NCBI GenBank assembly: GCA_033851545.1
Contig: JAWWOO010000010.1
Location: forward strand, 1-64,000
Source: JAWWOL01 sp033851545
GTDB taxonomy: Bacteria; Actinomycetota; Actinomycetes; JAWWOL01
Reading direction: 5' to 3'
Length of the DNA stretch: 64,000 bases
The notes under the pieces were generated by a model. The model ran no database searches, was not told where the DNA came from, and was given only the letters and a program-made list of their open reading frames with translations. The stretch's first letter is position 1. The number at the start of each line of letters is the position of its first letter. Positions 15,510 through 23,745 of this stretch are shown here, in pieces. Position numbers and translations under genes: made by a program.

Positions 15510-17174
15510 TCAGACGACGACGCGCAGGATCTCCTCGAAGGAGGTGACCCCCTCCCCCACCTTGCGCATGCCGTCGTCGCGCAGCGTGGTCATGCCCTGC
15601 TCGCGCGCGACCTTGCCGATGGCGGCCGCCGACGCCCGCTCCACGGCCATCCGCTCCACATCCTCCGAGACGACCATCACCTCGTGCAGAGCCAGCCGCC
15701 CCTTGTAGCCGGTCTTGGAGCAGTTCGAGCAGCCGATCGGGCGGTAAAGCGTCGGCAGCGGCTCGTCGCGGGTCCAGGGATACCGGTTGGCGACGAGCGA
15801 CTCCGGCGTCGGGGTGTAGGCCTCCTTGCACTTGGTGCAGAGGCGCCTGGCGAGCCGCTGGGCAAGGACGGCGTCGATCGCCGATCCCACCAGGAAGGGC
15901 TCGAGGTCCATCTCGGTGAGCCGGGTGATCGCGCTCGGGGCATCGTTGGTGTGCAGGGTGGACAGCACCAGGTGGCCGGTGAGGGCCGCCTCGACGGCAA
16001 TCTGAGCCGTTTCATGATCCCGGATCTCACCGATCAGCACGATGTCCGGGTCGGATCGCAGGATCGAGCGCAGGGCGGCAGCGAAGGTGAGCCCCGCCTT
16101 GTTGTTGACCTGCACCTGATTGATCAGCGGGATCCGGTACTCCACCGGATCCTCGACGGTGATCACGTTCTTCTCCGGGGTGGAAACGATGTTCAGGGTT
16201 GCGTACAAGGTCGTGGACTTGCCCGACCCCGTCGGACCGGTGACCAGGATCATGCCGTAGGGCTTGCCGAAGCTCTGCGAGTAGCGCTCGTAGTTGTTCT
16301 GGCTGAACCCGAGGTCGGCCAGGGTCAACATCGCGGTGGAGTTGTCCAGGACCCGCATGACGACCTTTTCGCCCCAGACCGTGGGCAGAGTGGCCACCCG
16401 AAGGTCAATCTTCTTGCCGTTCGTGTTCACCGACAACCGGCCGTCCTGCGGCACTCTGCGCTCGGCGATGTTGAGCTCTGCCATGATCTTCAGCCGACTG
16501 ATCACGCCGGACTGGATGCTCTTGGGTGAGCGCATCACCTCGTGCAGCACTCCGTCGATGCGGAACCGTACCCGCAGCTCCTTCTCGGCCGGCTCGATAT
16601 GGATGTCGGACGCACGGTCCTGGATCGCTTGGGTGATCAGCAAGTTGACGAACTTGACGATCGGCGCGTCCTCCAGCACCTCCTTGACACTGGCCAGGTC
16701 CTGGTTGTCCTCGGCCGTGTCGATGCTCGCGCTGAGGTCGTCCAGGTCTGAGTCAGCCCGCTGGAACCTGTCGATCGCCTGAACCACGTCACCTCGTGTG
16801 GCGACGAGAGGCTTGACCTCCAGACCGGTGAGGGAGCGAATGTCGTCGATGGCGAAGACGTTGGCAGGGTCGGCCATGGCGACCAGCAAACGGCCGTCCT
16901 CGTAGCCGATGGGCAAGGCGGTGTGGCGTCGGCAGACGGACTCGGGCACCCGGGCAACCGCCGAGCCGTCGACCGGGAACTCCGTCAGGTCGACAAAACG
17001 GAGCCCGATCTGCTGGGCCAGCGCCGCTACCAGTTGGCTCTCGGACAGGATGCCTTTGTCCACGAGCACCCGCCCCAGGCTCCGGCCGAGGCGCTGGTGC
17101 TCCTCGAAGGCCTCGGTCAACTGGGCGCGCGTAGCAAGCCCGTTATCTAGGAGGATGTCGCCGAGTTGCTTCAT
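15510..17174 (-). CDS. pilB: Pilus extension ATPase PilB
   Basis: 554 residues from ATG at 17174, which overlaps the stop of the Wzy-type gene as ATGA. Two N-terminal MshEN-like repeats are visible (LGDILLDNGL and LGRVLVDKGILSESQLVAAL, within residues 3-60). The ATPase core has Walker A GPTGSGKST (313-321), an Asp box VEDPVEYRIP, DIVLIGEIRD and VLSTLHTNDAPSAITR. A zinc-binding four-cysteine segment (LCTKCKEA and GCSNCSK) confirms the PilB/GspE group. PilB powers pilus assembly. MshEN domains bind c-di-GMP in some relatives, but the arginine of the RLG motif is Gln or Ser here. Confidence 0.95.
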   Translation of the reverse strand: MKQLGDILLDNGLATRAQLTEAFEEHQRLGRSLGRVLVDKGILSESQLVAALAQQIGLRFVDLTEFPVDGSAVARVPESVCRRHTALPIGYEDGRLLVAMADPANVFAIDDIRSLTGLEVKPLVATRGDVVQAIDRFQRADSDLDDLSASIDTAEDNQDLASVKEVLEDAPIVKFVNLLITQAIQDRASDIHIEPAEKELRVRFRIDGVLHEVMRSPKSIQSGVISRLKIMAELNIAERRVPQDGRLSVNTNGKKIDLRVATLPTVWGEKVVMRVLDNSTAMLTLADLGFSQNNYERYSQSFGKPYGMILVTGPTGSGKSTTLYATLNIVSTPEKNVITVEDPVEYRIPLINQVQVNNKAGLTFAAALRSILRSDPDIVLIGEIRDHETAQIAVEAALTGHLVLSTLHTNDAPSAITRLTEMDLEPFLVGSAIDAVLAQRLARRLCTKCKEAYTPTPESLVANRYPWTRDEPLPTLYRPIGCSNCSKTGYKGRLALHEVMVVSEDVERMAVERASAAAIGKVAREQGMTTLRDDGMRKVGEGVTSFEEILRVVV

Positions 17175-18625
17175 CGGGCCGGTTCTCCAAAGGCACTTGA
17201 GACGACATGTGCGCGGGCGGTGAGGTTCCAGCCGCCGTGCCGGCTCGCCACGGCGAGGATGATGCAGGCGACGACGAGAACGAGGACCAGGACGAGGCAG
17301 TTGACTCGCGCGACACCTGACCGGCCGGACGGGGATTCGGGGGTCCCCGGGCCGGCGGGTGACCAGGCCAGGGCCGTGGCAGCCAGGATGGCGGCCGCCG
17401 CCATCAGGCTGGGGTAGGTCCAGTCGAAGTCGACTGCACTGTGCGCGCCGAGCAAGAGACAGCCGGCAGACAACAGGGTGACCGCCCCCCCGTCGGCCCG
17501 CCACGCGCTGGGCAGCAGTCGTCGTAACAGAGCGACGGCCACGGCCACGCAGGCGAGCAGGAAGGGGCAGGCCAAGAGCAGACCGCCGTCGCTGAGCGGT
17601 TGGAGCAGTCCGCTGTGCACCAGTGCGGAGTGCGGGCCGGCGGCGTCCACGGCACCGGCCTGGCGTCCGAACGAGCCGAACCCCGCGCCGGTCCACGGGT
17701 GCTGCGCGAACACCTTGACCGATTGGTGCCAGAACCGGAGCCGATAGTCGCCGTTCTGGGTGACGGACTGCCCAGAACCGCGCACCGCCGTGGCGGCGAG
17801 CGCCGACACCCGGTGGCTGAACAGCGGCGGCCCCGGCAGGCCACGAGTGGTGACGACGGCAACGGCTGCAACGCCGACCCAGCGGCATGCGGCGGCTGCC
17901 CGGCGGCGTGTGCCGGGAGCGGCCGCTATCGGGACGACGGCTGCGACCAGCCAGCCGACGACGAGCAAGCTCATCGTCGCCCGGCTGGTGGACAACACGA
18001 TTCCCGCCGAGCCGAGCACCGCGGCCAAGCCGCCGAGCAGGCGCAGCGGCCCGGTTCCAGCCACGGCCAGGCCGGCCCCGACTACCGCGGGAACGAGCAG
18101 AAAGGCGGCGTACTGGTTGTGCCAGTAGAAGGTGCCCACCATGACGCCTGCGGGGTCACCACCGCCCACCCAGGCGATGGTCGCCCAGGCGAACTGGGCC
18201 ACCGCCGACGCCAGGACCACGCCGATCACGACTCTACGGCGTCCGGGGGTGACGGCGTATCCCCGGACAGTGACGAACAAGGCGGCCGCGTAGGCATAGG
18301 TCGCCGCCTGACTGGCGCCGAACCAGCCCGTGGGGTCGACCAGGCAGACCAGGACGGGGGCGACGGCCACGGCCGCAGCGAGCGCCAGCGATCGGGTGGT
18401 CATCACCCGCCAGGGGCGTACAGCGACCAGCGCAACCACAGCCAGCGGCATCCCGATCGTCAGGGCCCAGGGGTCGCGGCCACCGGTGGCGTGGGTCAGC
18501 CCGAAGGCCCACCAGACCAGCGCGACGGCAACGCTGACATGAGCTGCGATGGCCAGCCGGTCCCGCGGCGGGGCGTCGTCGGTCGGGCGCCCATCGGCGA
18601 GCGCCGGGATCGCGGTAACGGTCAC
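17171..18625 (-). CDS. O-antigen ligase/polymerase family membrane protein (possible pilin glycosylase)
   Basis: 484 residues with about a dozen hydrophobic helices. The Wzy_C-type segment includes HPWTGAGFGSFGRQAG followed by HSALVHSGLLQPLSDGG, the large extracytoplasmic loop with conserved His residues. This superfamily covers O-antigen ligases (WaaL), polymerases (Wzy) and pilin O-oligosaccharyltransferases (PglL/TfpO). The stop overlaps the pilB start as ATGA. I chose GTG at 18625 because a FliA-like -10 box ends 8 bases upstream, so the mRNA would be leaderless; the frame remains open to 18730. Coupling to pilB suggests it may glycosylate pilin (inference). Confidence 0.75.
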   Translation of the reverse strand: MTVTAIPALADGRPTDDAPPRDRLAIAAHVSVAVALVWWAFGLTHATGGRDPWALTIGMPLAVVALVAVRPWRVMTTRSLALAAAVAVAPVLVCLVDPTGWFGASQAATYAYAAALFVTVRGYAVTPGRRRVVIGVVLASAVAQFAWATIAWVGGGDPAGVMVGTFYWHNQYAAFLLVPAVVGAGLAVAGTGPLRLLGGLAAVLGSAGIVLSTSRATMSLLVVGWLVAAVVPIAAAPGTRRRAAAACRWVGVAAVAVVTTRGLPGPPLFSHRVSALAATAVRGSGQSVTQNGDYRLRFWHQSVKVFAQHPWTGAGFGSFGRQAGAVDAAGPHSALVHSGLLQPLSDGGLLLACPFLLACVAVAVALLRRLLPSAWRADGGAVTLLSAGCLLLGAHSAVDFDWTYPSLMAAAAILAATALAWSPAGPGTPESPSGRSGVARVNCLVLVLVLVVACIILAVASRHGGWNLTARAHVVSSAFGEPAR

Positions 18626-18632
18626 GGCGTGA

Positions 18633-18660
18633 GCATCGGCAGGTTCCCGAGAGGGCTTGA
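18633..18660 (-). promoter_or_regulatory. FliA/WhiG-type promoter for the Wzy-type gene and pilB
   Basis: On the minus strand: TCAAG at 18660-18656, 15 bases, GCCGATGC at 18640-18633. The expected start point falls at or next to the GTG at 18625, giving a leaderless transcript. That would explain why no ribosome-binding site is seen before this gene. Confidence 0.65.
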
Positions 18661-18683
18661 CCGCTGCGGAACCGCGACCGGAG

Positions 18684-20585
18684 CTATTCGGCGGGTCGGA
18701 GCAGCTCGAGGTAGGCCTTGCCGACCGCACGCCACGAGTAGCGTTCCTCGGCCGTGGTCCGTGCCTGCACCCTTAGCTCGGCCAGCTCAGCCGGATCGAG
18801 CGCCGCCGCGCGGCCGAGCAGGCCGACCAGCTCGACCTCGTCGGCGAAGAACCAGGCCGCCGGGCCGGCGACCTCCCGGTTCTCCGGCGTGTCCAGGACC
18901 AGGCACAGGTTGCCGGCACCCATGGCCTCGATCAGTGCCGGGTGGGTTCCGCCGACCTCGGTCGCGTGGACGTAGCAGCGGGCGTTGACCTGCAGCCCGC
19001 GGTAGCCGTCGCCGTACACCGGACCAGGCAGCACGGCCCGCTCACCGGCCACCGCGCGCACCTCGGCGTCGAGCTCCGGCTCGTAGGTCGCCTGCCCGAG
19101 CAGCACCAGCGACAGTCCCGTGGCAGCCGTCGCGTGGGCGCGCGCCACCATCACCGGGTTGTTCTCCCGCTCCCACCGGGAGACGTAGAGCACGTAGTCG
19201 TCGGCTTCGACCGTCGTCTGCGGCGGGATCGGGAGGCTTGCGCGGGCGAGCAGGTCGGCCCCGTACGGGATCATCACCGAGTCGGTGTCGTGGCGGACCC
19301 GGTAGTAGGTGCGGACCTCGTCCGCGTCGGTCACCAGGACCGAGGCGGAGCGGACCGAGAGCCACTCCCCCATCCGGTACCAGGAGCGGCCGGCGACACC
19401 CCACTTGGACCGGCGCCACTCCAGGCCGTCGACGTTGAGCAGCACCCGTCGGCCGAACAGCCGCAGCAGCGGTACGACCGGCGCATTGGCGGCGTTGCAG
19501 AGCACGACGTCGCGAGGGCCTCGGGTCAGCACGAGATGCGCCGCCGACAGGAAGGTGTGGACGACGGTGTCGAGGTACTTGCTGCGGATGGTCGGCAGGA
19601 TGACGAGCCGCACACCCTTCCACGGCGAGGCGTCGGTCGCGTACGCCTTGCGGCAGTAGACCGTCGTCGCGACCTGCTCGTCGACCAGGTGCAGGGCGAG
19701 CCGCTCGGCGAAGGTCTCGAACCCGCCGTAGTTGGCCGGGACGCCTCGGGTGCCCAGGATGGCCACGCCGTGGCGGGTCCGGTCCTTGGCCCGTGCTCGG
19801 ACTGCTCGGCGACGCGGGGTCAGCCCGGCGACCCGGAGCAACGGCACGCCGTGCAGCACCGCGATGCTGCCCACCCGCAGGTCGAGGTCCGCGATCGACG
19901 GCGCGATCAGCACGTCGGCGCCCATCGCCGCCAGCCGACCGGCGACCGAGCCGGCCGCGGGCAGCACGCCGGGCGGCGCGATGATGCCGTCGAGCCGCAG
20001 CCGCTGCACCTCGGCGACCAACTCGTCGGCGCTGAGGTTGGGGGCCAGCTCGGCGACGATCCGGAACGGCGCGCCCGGGGCTCGGGTCAGGTCGCCGACC
20101 AGGCGCCTGCGCTCGCGCTCGGTGCCGATCACGGCGTAGCGCTCGAGCGCCAGCCCGAAGGGTACGAGGGCCCGCCGGCCGCGGCGGAGTCCCGTACGGG
20201 TGGCGAGGGCGGCCACGAACAGGAACGACACCACCAGGGCCAGCCAGGCGCGGGACAGGTCACCGCCGAAGCCGACCAGGTCGGCGAGGCCGAGGACCAC
20301 GGCCATGCCGACGGCCGCCTCGAACGCGGGCTCGATGTTCGACGTGCCCAGCCGCAGGGCACCGCGGCGGTAGAGACCCGCGGCGCGGGTGAGCAGCGGC
20401 CACAGCAGGCCGGTCAGCACCGTTGCGGCCTCGTACCGGTGGGCGAAGTGTGCCGGCAGCGGCAGCTGGCCCTCGAAGCGCAGCCGGTAGGCGAGGTAGC
20501 AGCCGACTACGGCGCCGAGCGCGTCGATCACCGCGAGGTAGAAGTCCTGGCGCCGCCGCATGAGAGGGATGAGCGCCACGAGCAC
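18684..20585 (-). CDS. Fusion of WcaJ-type N-terminal half to DUF1972/GT4 glycosyltransferase
   Basis: 633 residues. Residues 1-260 look like the non-catalytic half of polyprenyl-phosphate sugar transferases (WcaJ/WbaP type): membrane helices, then a Rossmann-like part with YAVIGTERERRRLVGDL and the usual end LRVGSIAVLHGVPLLRVAG. In that family the catalytic sugar-transferase domain comes next, but it is absent here. The chain instead enters a GT4 enzyme: VAILGTRGVPANYGGFETFA (274-293, typical DUF1972), then NVDGLEWRRSKWG and the C-terminal EVGGTHPALIEAMGAGNLCL. It may be a membrane-tethered sugar transferase. Substrate unknown. Confidence 0.75.
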   Translation of the reverse strand: MLVALIPLMRRRQDFYLAVIDALGAVVGCYLAYRLRFEGQLPLPAHFAHRYEAATVLTGLLWPLLTRAAGLYRRGALRLGTSNIEPAFEAAVGMAVVLGLADLVGFGGDLSRAWLALVVSFLFVAALATRTGLRRGRRALVPFGLALERYAVIGTERERRRLVGDLTRAPGAPFRIVAELAPNLSADELVAEVQRLRLDGIIAPPGVLPAAGSVAGRLAAMGADVLIAPSIADLDLRVGSIAVLHGVPLLRVAGLTPRRRAVRARAKDRTRHGVAILGTRGVPANYGGFETFAERLALHLVDEQVATTVYCRKAYATDASPWKGVRLVILPTIRSKYLDTVVHTFLSAAHLVLTRGPRDVVLCNAANAPVVPLLRLFGRRVLLNVDGLEWRRSKWGVAGRSWYRMGEWLSVRSASVLVTDADEVRTYYRVRHDTDSVMIPYGADLLARASLPIPPQTTVEADDYVLYVSRWERENNPVMVARAHATAATGLSLVLLGQATYEPELDAEVRAVAGERAVLPGPVYGDGYRGLQVNARCYVHATEVGGTHPALIEAMGAGNLCLVLDTPENREVAGPAAWFFADEVELVGLLGRAAALDPAELAELRVQARTTAEERYSWRAVGKAYLELLRPAE

Positions 20586-20588
20586 ACC

Positions 20589-21494
20589 CTAGAGGTCGAC
20601 GTCCTCGCTCGCGGGCGAAGTCCCGAGGGACGCGCCAGGCGGCGCCTGCTCTCGAACCGCGCGCCCACCTTGCATGAGCGTTGCGCTGCGACGCAGCCAG
20701 AACAGTGGCTCGAGCAGCCACCAACCGCGAAGGTGGCGCCGCGCGTAGCGGCGCAAGGCGTCGTCGTACTGCTGCCGGAGCCAACCCCGGCCGCCGCGCC
20801 CGACGGTGCTGATGGAGGCTCCCCCCACGTGAGTCACGACAACGTCGGGCACGTAACGGCAGCGACTTCCAGCGGCCGAGAGCCGGCGGGCGAGGTCGAG
20901 ATCGTTGCCGAACAGCGGATAGGCCTCGTCGAACAAGACAGGCCCAACGGCAGCGCGACGGAGCAGAAGGCAGGCTGCAGCCGGCTGCTCGACGGTGCCT
21001 GGAGCACTGGGATCCAGGTCGCGGCAGTACAGCCGCCGCCACGGCCCCCGGAGCAGCCGGTGGCCCGCTGGCAACCGGTCCGCCAGCAGCATGGCGGTGG
21101 TCGGCAGCCGTCGCCGGTAGTCCTGGTCCCGTCCTGCCTCGTCCACGAGGCGAGGCGCGGCACCCCAGTAGGCCCGGTCCTCCCCCAGCGCGTCGACCAG
21201 CGCCTGCAGATCTGGACCCGTACAGCGAGCGTCCGAGTTGAGCAGCAGCACCAGTGGTGAGTCCGACTGCTCGTAGAGCCGGTTCGAGGCGGCGGCGTAG
21301 AGGATGTTGTCCCCGTTCGACAGCAGTACGGCCCCAGGCAGGTCGGCCGCGGCGAGCTCGCCACTGTTGTCCCAGACGAACGTGCGGCGGCTCTCGCCGG
21401 AGACCGCCGCGACAGCCTCTTGGGTCAGGCCGGGGGTGCGGTAGTTGACGATGAGCACGTCGACCTTTGCGCGCCCACGTGCTTCATCACTCAT
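20589..21494 (-). CDS. GT2 family glycosyltransferase (rhamnosyltransferase-like)
   Basis: 301 residues from ATG at 21494, which overlaps the previous gene's stop as ATGA. The GT-A fold begins KVDVLIVNYRTPGLTQEAV. NGDNILYAAASNRLYEQS and LLLNSDARCTG (the nucleotide-sugar and metal region) follow, then YPLFGNDLDLARRLSAAG near the acceptor site. This pattern is common in rhamnosyltransferases of polysaccharide clusters. It lies 3 bases before the WcaJ-GT4 fusion gene. Sugar and acceptor cannot be read from the sequence. Confidence 0.82.
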   Translation of the reverse strand: MSDEARGRAKVDVLIVNYRTPGLTQEAVAAVSGESRRTFVWDNSGELAAADLPGAVLLSNGDNILYAAASNRLYEQSDSPLVLLLNSDARCTGPDLQALVDALGEDRAYWGAAPRLVDEAGRDQDYRRRLPTTAMLLADRLPAGHRLLRGPWRRLYCRDLDPSAPGTVEQPAAACLLLRRAAVGPVLFDEAYPLFGNDLDLARRLSAAGSRCRYVPDVVVTHVGGASISTVGRGGRGWLRQQYDDALRRYARRHLRGWWLLEPLFWLRRSATLMQGGRAVREQAPPGASLGTSPASEDVDL

Positions 21495-22486
21495 CGGTCC
21501 CGACCACGGCTCGCGGCTCGCAGCCGACGGCCCTTCGCTCGCATCACGTGGCGGAGCGCCCATGCCTCGGCGATGCCCGGCAGCGATGCCCGCTCGCGGA
21601 GCAGGACGCCGAGTAGCACCGTGACATCCCGAATCTGCGCACCGACAAGCCCTCCCGGCCGGCGCCGGCCGTACTTGAAGCGAATCAGGAAACGGTTGCG
21701 GACACCGAGCCGGTTGACGTGCTCGGAGGTGGTCCTGGCCGTGCCGCGCAGCGTCCGCGCATGGCGACCCGTGGCGGTCGGCACCACCCAGGACTCCACG
21801 CCGATAGCGGCGGCGCGCAGCCCCAGCTCCGCGTCCTCGCGATAGGCGATGAAGTCGCCGTCGAAGAACTCGCCGGTTTCTTGCATCAGGCGCTCGTACG
21901 CCGAGCGGGTCACGAGCAGGCACGCTCCGGAGATCCCTGCCACCCGCGTGGGCTGTCGAGGTGCCTCGCTGAGCGGGCGTCCCTGCAGCGCGTCGAGGTG
22001 CCGGCCGGTCCGTGTCCAGACGATGCCGGCGGTGTCGACGGTGCCTTCGCCCGTCAGCTCGTCACCGTGGGCCAGCTCGAGCAGCGGACCTGCCAGGCAG
22101 GGCCGGGACGCCGCGTGTGCGAACTGCACGAGCTCCGCGGCGGCCTCGGGAGCGAGCGCCACGTCGGGGTTCAGCACCACGACAGCGTCCCACGTCGAGT
22201 CCGCGAAGAGGGTGGACAGCACCGCGTTGTGGCCGCCGGCGAAACCGAGGTTGACCGCACTGCGAGCGACGACGACCTGCAGTCCGTCGAACCGCGCCGG
22301 CAATGCGTCCCAGCCCGAGCCCGCGGTGTCGATATCCTCGTTGCTCAGCACGTACACCACGCCCGGCACGACCGTCCCGGCCGCCAGCGCGTCGAGACAC
22401 GTGGCGACCTGGTCCATCCGTGACCGCCACAGCACGATCGAGATGGCGACGCGTGGCGTCAGCTCGGGGCTAGGCGGCACATGCAC
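21491..22486 (-). CDS. GT2 family glycosyltransferase
   Basis: 331 residues. The N-terminal RVAISIVLWRSRMDQVATCL, then VNLGFAGGHNAVL and VVVLNPDVALAPEA (the Asp region of GT-A enzymes) and GEFFDGDFIAYREDAELGLR mark a GT2 transferase of the same subgroup as its neighbour. The C-terminus is basic (RAKGRRLRAASRGRDR) and may touch the membrane. It starts only 38 bases from the divergent GT4 gene. Specificity unknown. Confidence 0.82.
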   Translation of the reverse strand: MHVPPSPELTPRVAISIVLWRSRMDQVATCLDALAAGTVVPGVVYVLSNEDIDTAGSGWDALPARFDGLQVVVARSAVNLGFAGGHNAVLSTLFADSTWDAVVVLNPDVALAPEAAAELVQFAHAASRPCLAGPLLELAHGDELTGEGTVDTAGIVWTRTGRHLDALQGRPLSEAPRQPTRVAGISGACLLVTRSAYERLMQETGEFFDGDFIAYREDAELGLRAAAIGVESWVVPTATGRHARTLRGTARTTSEHVNRLGVRNRFLIRFKYGRRRPGGLVGAQIRDVTVLLGVLLRERASLPGIAEAWALRHVMRAKGRRLRAASRGRDR

Positions 22487-22524
22487 CGATGGACGATATC
22501 CCGGCGGGCAAGGAGGAGACGGAC

Positions 22525-23745
22525 GTGCGCATCGTCTGCATCGCGCCGTACGTCCCGGGAGAGCTGATCGGACATGCCGGCGGTGCCTTCCTCTACCGCT
22601 ACCTGGCTACGCTTGCCCGCGACCACGATGTGCACCTGCTGGCTCCTGCCACGACCGATAACCTCACATTCCTGCAACACGTGCCGACCGGCGTCCAGGT
22701 CCATCTCGTCGCAATCCGGCAGCCCACAGGGGTCGCCCACCGCCAGCGCACCCGCATCCGCAACGCGGTGCGAGGTCTGACGCCCGGCTGGCCGGTCCTG
22801 GACGGCTTCCGGCAGGATGTCGCCGCTCGCGCTTTGCTGGCCTCCGCGGACGTGGTGGAGATCCAATGGGATCACATGCTGGCGCTTTTGGACGTTCTCC
22901 CGGAGCTAGGCAGCGTTCCCGTGGTGGCGGTGGCGCTGGACATCGTCACGCAGAGCTTCCAGCGGCGGACGGACACCGCTAGCGGCCTGCAGGCGCTGAG
23001 CTTGCGCTGCCTGACGCGGCGGGTGGCCGCGCAGGAGCGCCGGCTGCTCAATGCGTGCGCGCACGTCCGGGTGCTGAGCGGCAAGGACGCCAGAGTGATC
23101 GAGGCGCTGGGGGTGCGGACGCCCGTCGATGTCGTGCCGCCCCTTCTCGTGGCGCCCGACAAGCCGGCGCCGGCCGGCCGTAGCGGCGTCGTCGCCTGCA
23201 TCGGCGCGCTCTGGCGACCAGAGAACGTCGACGGCCTGCTCTGGTTCGCCGAAGAGGTCTGGCCGGCCGTGCGCCGAGCATGTCCGGCGGCCCAGCTGGT
23301 CCTCACCGGTGCGCGACCGTCAGCCGAGCTCCTGTCGCTGGACGGCAGCGACGGCATCGTTGTAGAGGGATTCCGGGCAGACCTTCGACCGGCCTTCGAC
23401 CGGGCTGGCGTGTTCGTCGTACCCCTGCGTCAGGGGGCGGGCATCAAGGTGAAGGTTCTTGAGGCCATGCTGCACCGGCTTCCCGTGGTAACCACTGCCG
23501 TGGGCGCCGAGGGCATCGAGGACGAGGCACCACCTGGCGCTCTGCTGGTCGCGGCGGACGCACAGAGCATGGCCGCCATGGTGGTCGGCCTGATCGAGGA
23601 CGCCGGTCAGCGGGCGGCCGCGGCGGAGATTGCGTGGGGGTGGGCCAGGGATCAGTTCTCGGCGGAGCGTGTCGAGGCCCGAGTCTTGGAGATTTATGCC
23701 GGCGGGGCCGGCGAGCGCCTCAGAGCCCACGCTCGGTCGAGCTGA
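22525..23745 (+). CDS. GT4 family glycosyltransferase
   Basis: 406 residues from GTG at 22525, chosen because AAGGAGG lies 8 bases upstream; the frame is open to an ATG at 22489. It starts RIVCIAPYVPGELIGHAGG and has the C-terminal GT-B features FIGALWRPENV-like (ACIGALWRPENVDGL), FVVPLRQGAGIKVKVLEAM and PVVTTAVGAEGIEDE, where E-x7-E type residues bind the donor. It is the only plus-strand gene in the glycan region. Its last 52 bases overlap the convergent gene that ends at 23694. Function in the cluster unknown. Confidence 0.82.
   Translation: MRIVCIAPYVPGELIGHAGGAFLYRYLATLARDHDVHLLAPATTDNLTFLQHVPTGVQVHLVAIRQPTGVAHRQRTRIRNAVRGLTPGWPVLDGFRQDVAARALLASADVVEIQWDHMLALLDVLPELGSVPVVAVALDIVTQSFQRRTDTASGLQALSLRCLTRRVAAQERRLLNACAHVRVLSGKDARVIEALGVRTPVDVVPPLLVAPDKPAPAGRSGVVACIGALWRPENVDGLLWFAEEVWPAVRRACPAAQLVLTGARPSAELLSLDGSDGIVVEGFRADLRPAFDRAGVFVVPLRQGAGIKVKVLEAMLHRLPVVTTAVGAEGIEDEAPPGALLVAADAQSMAAMVVGLIEDAGQRAAAAEIAWGWARDQFSAERVEARVLEIYAGGAGERLRAHARSS

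Noticed and set aside
2936..17174. Type II secretion system instead of type IV pili
   Set aside because: A PilT retraction ATPase, PilM/PilN/PilO and a short major pilin with a C-terminal Cys pair point to type IV pili; no GspD secretin or GspK is present.
17175..17201. A further TCAAG near the pilB start
   Set aside because: CTCAAG at 17201-17196 has no GCCGA box at 15 bases, and the nearest look-alike overlaps the pilB start codon. pilB is better explained by the promoter before the Wzy-type gene.
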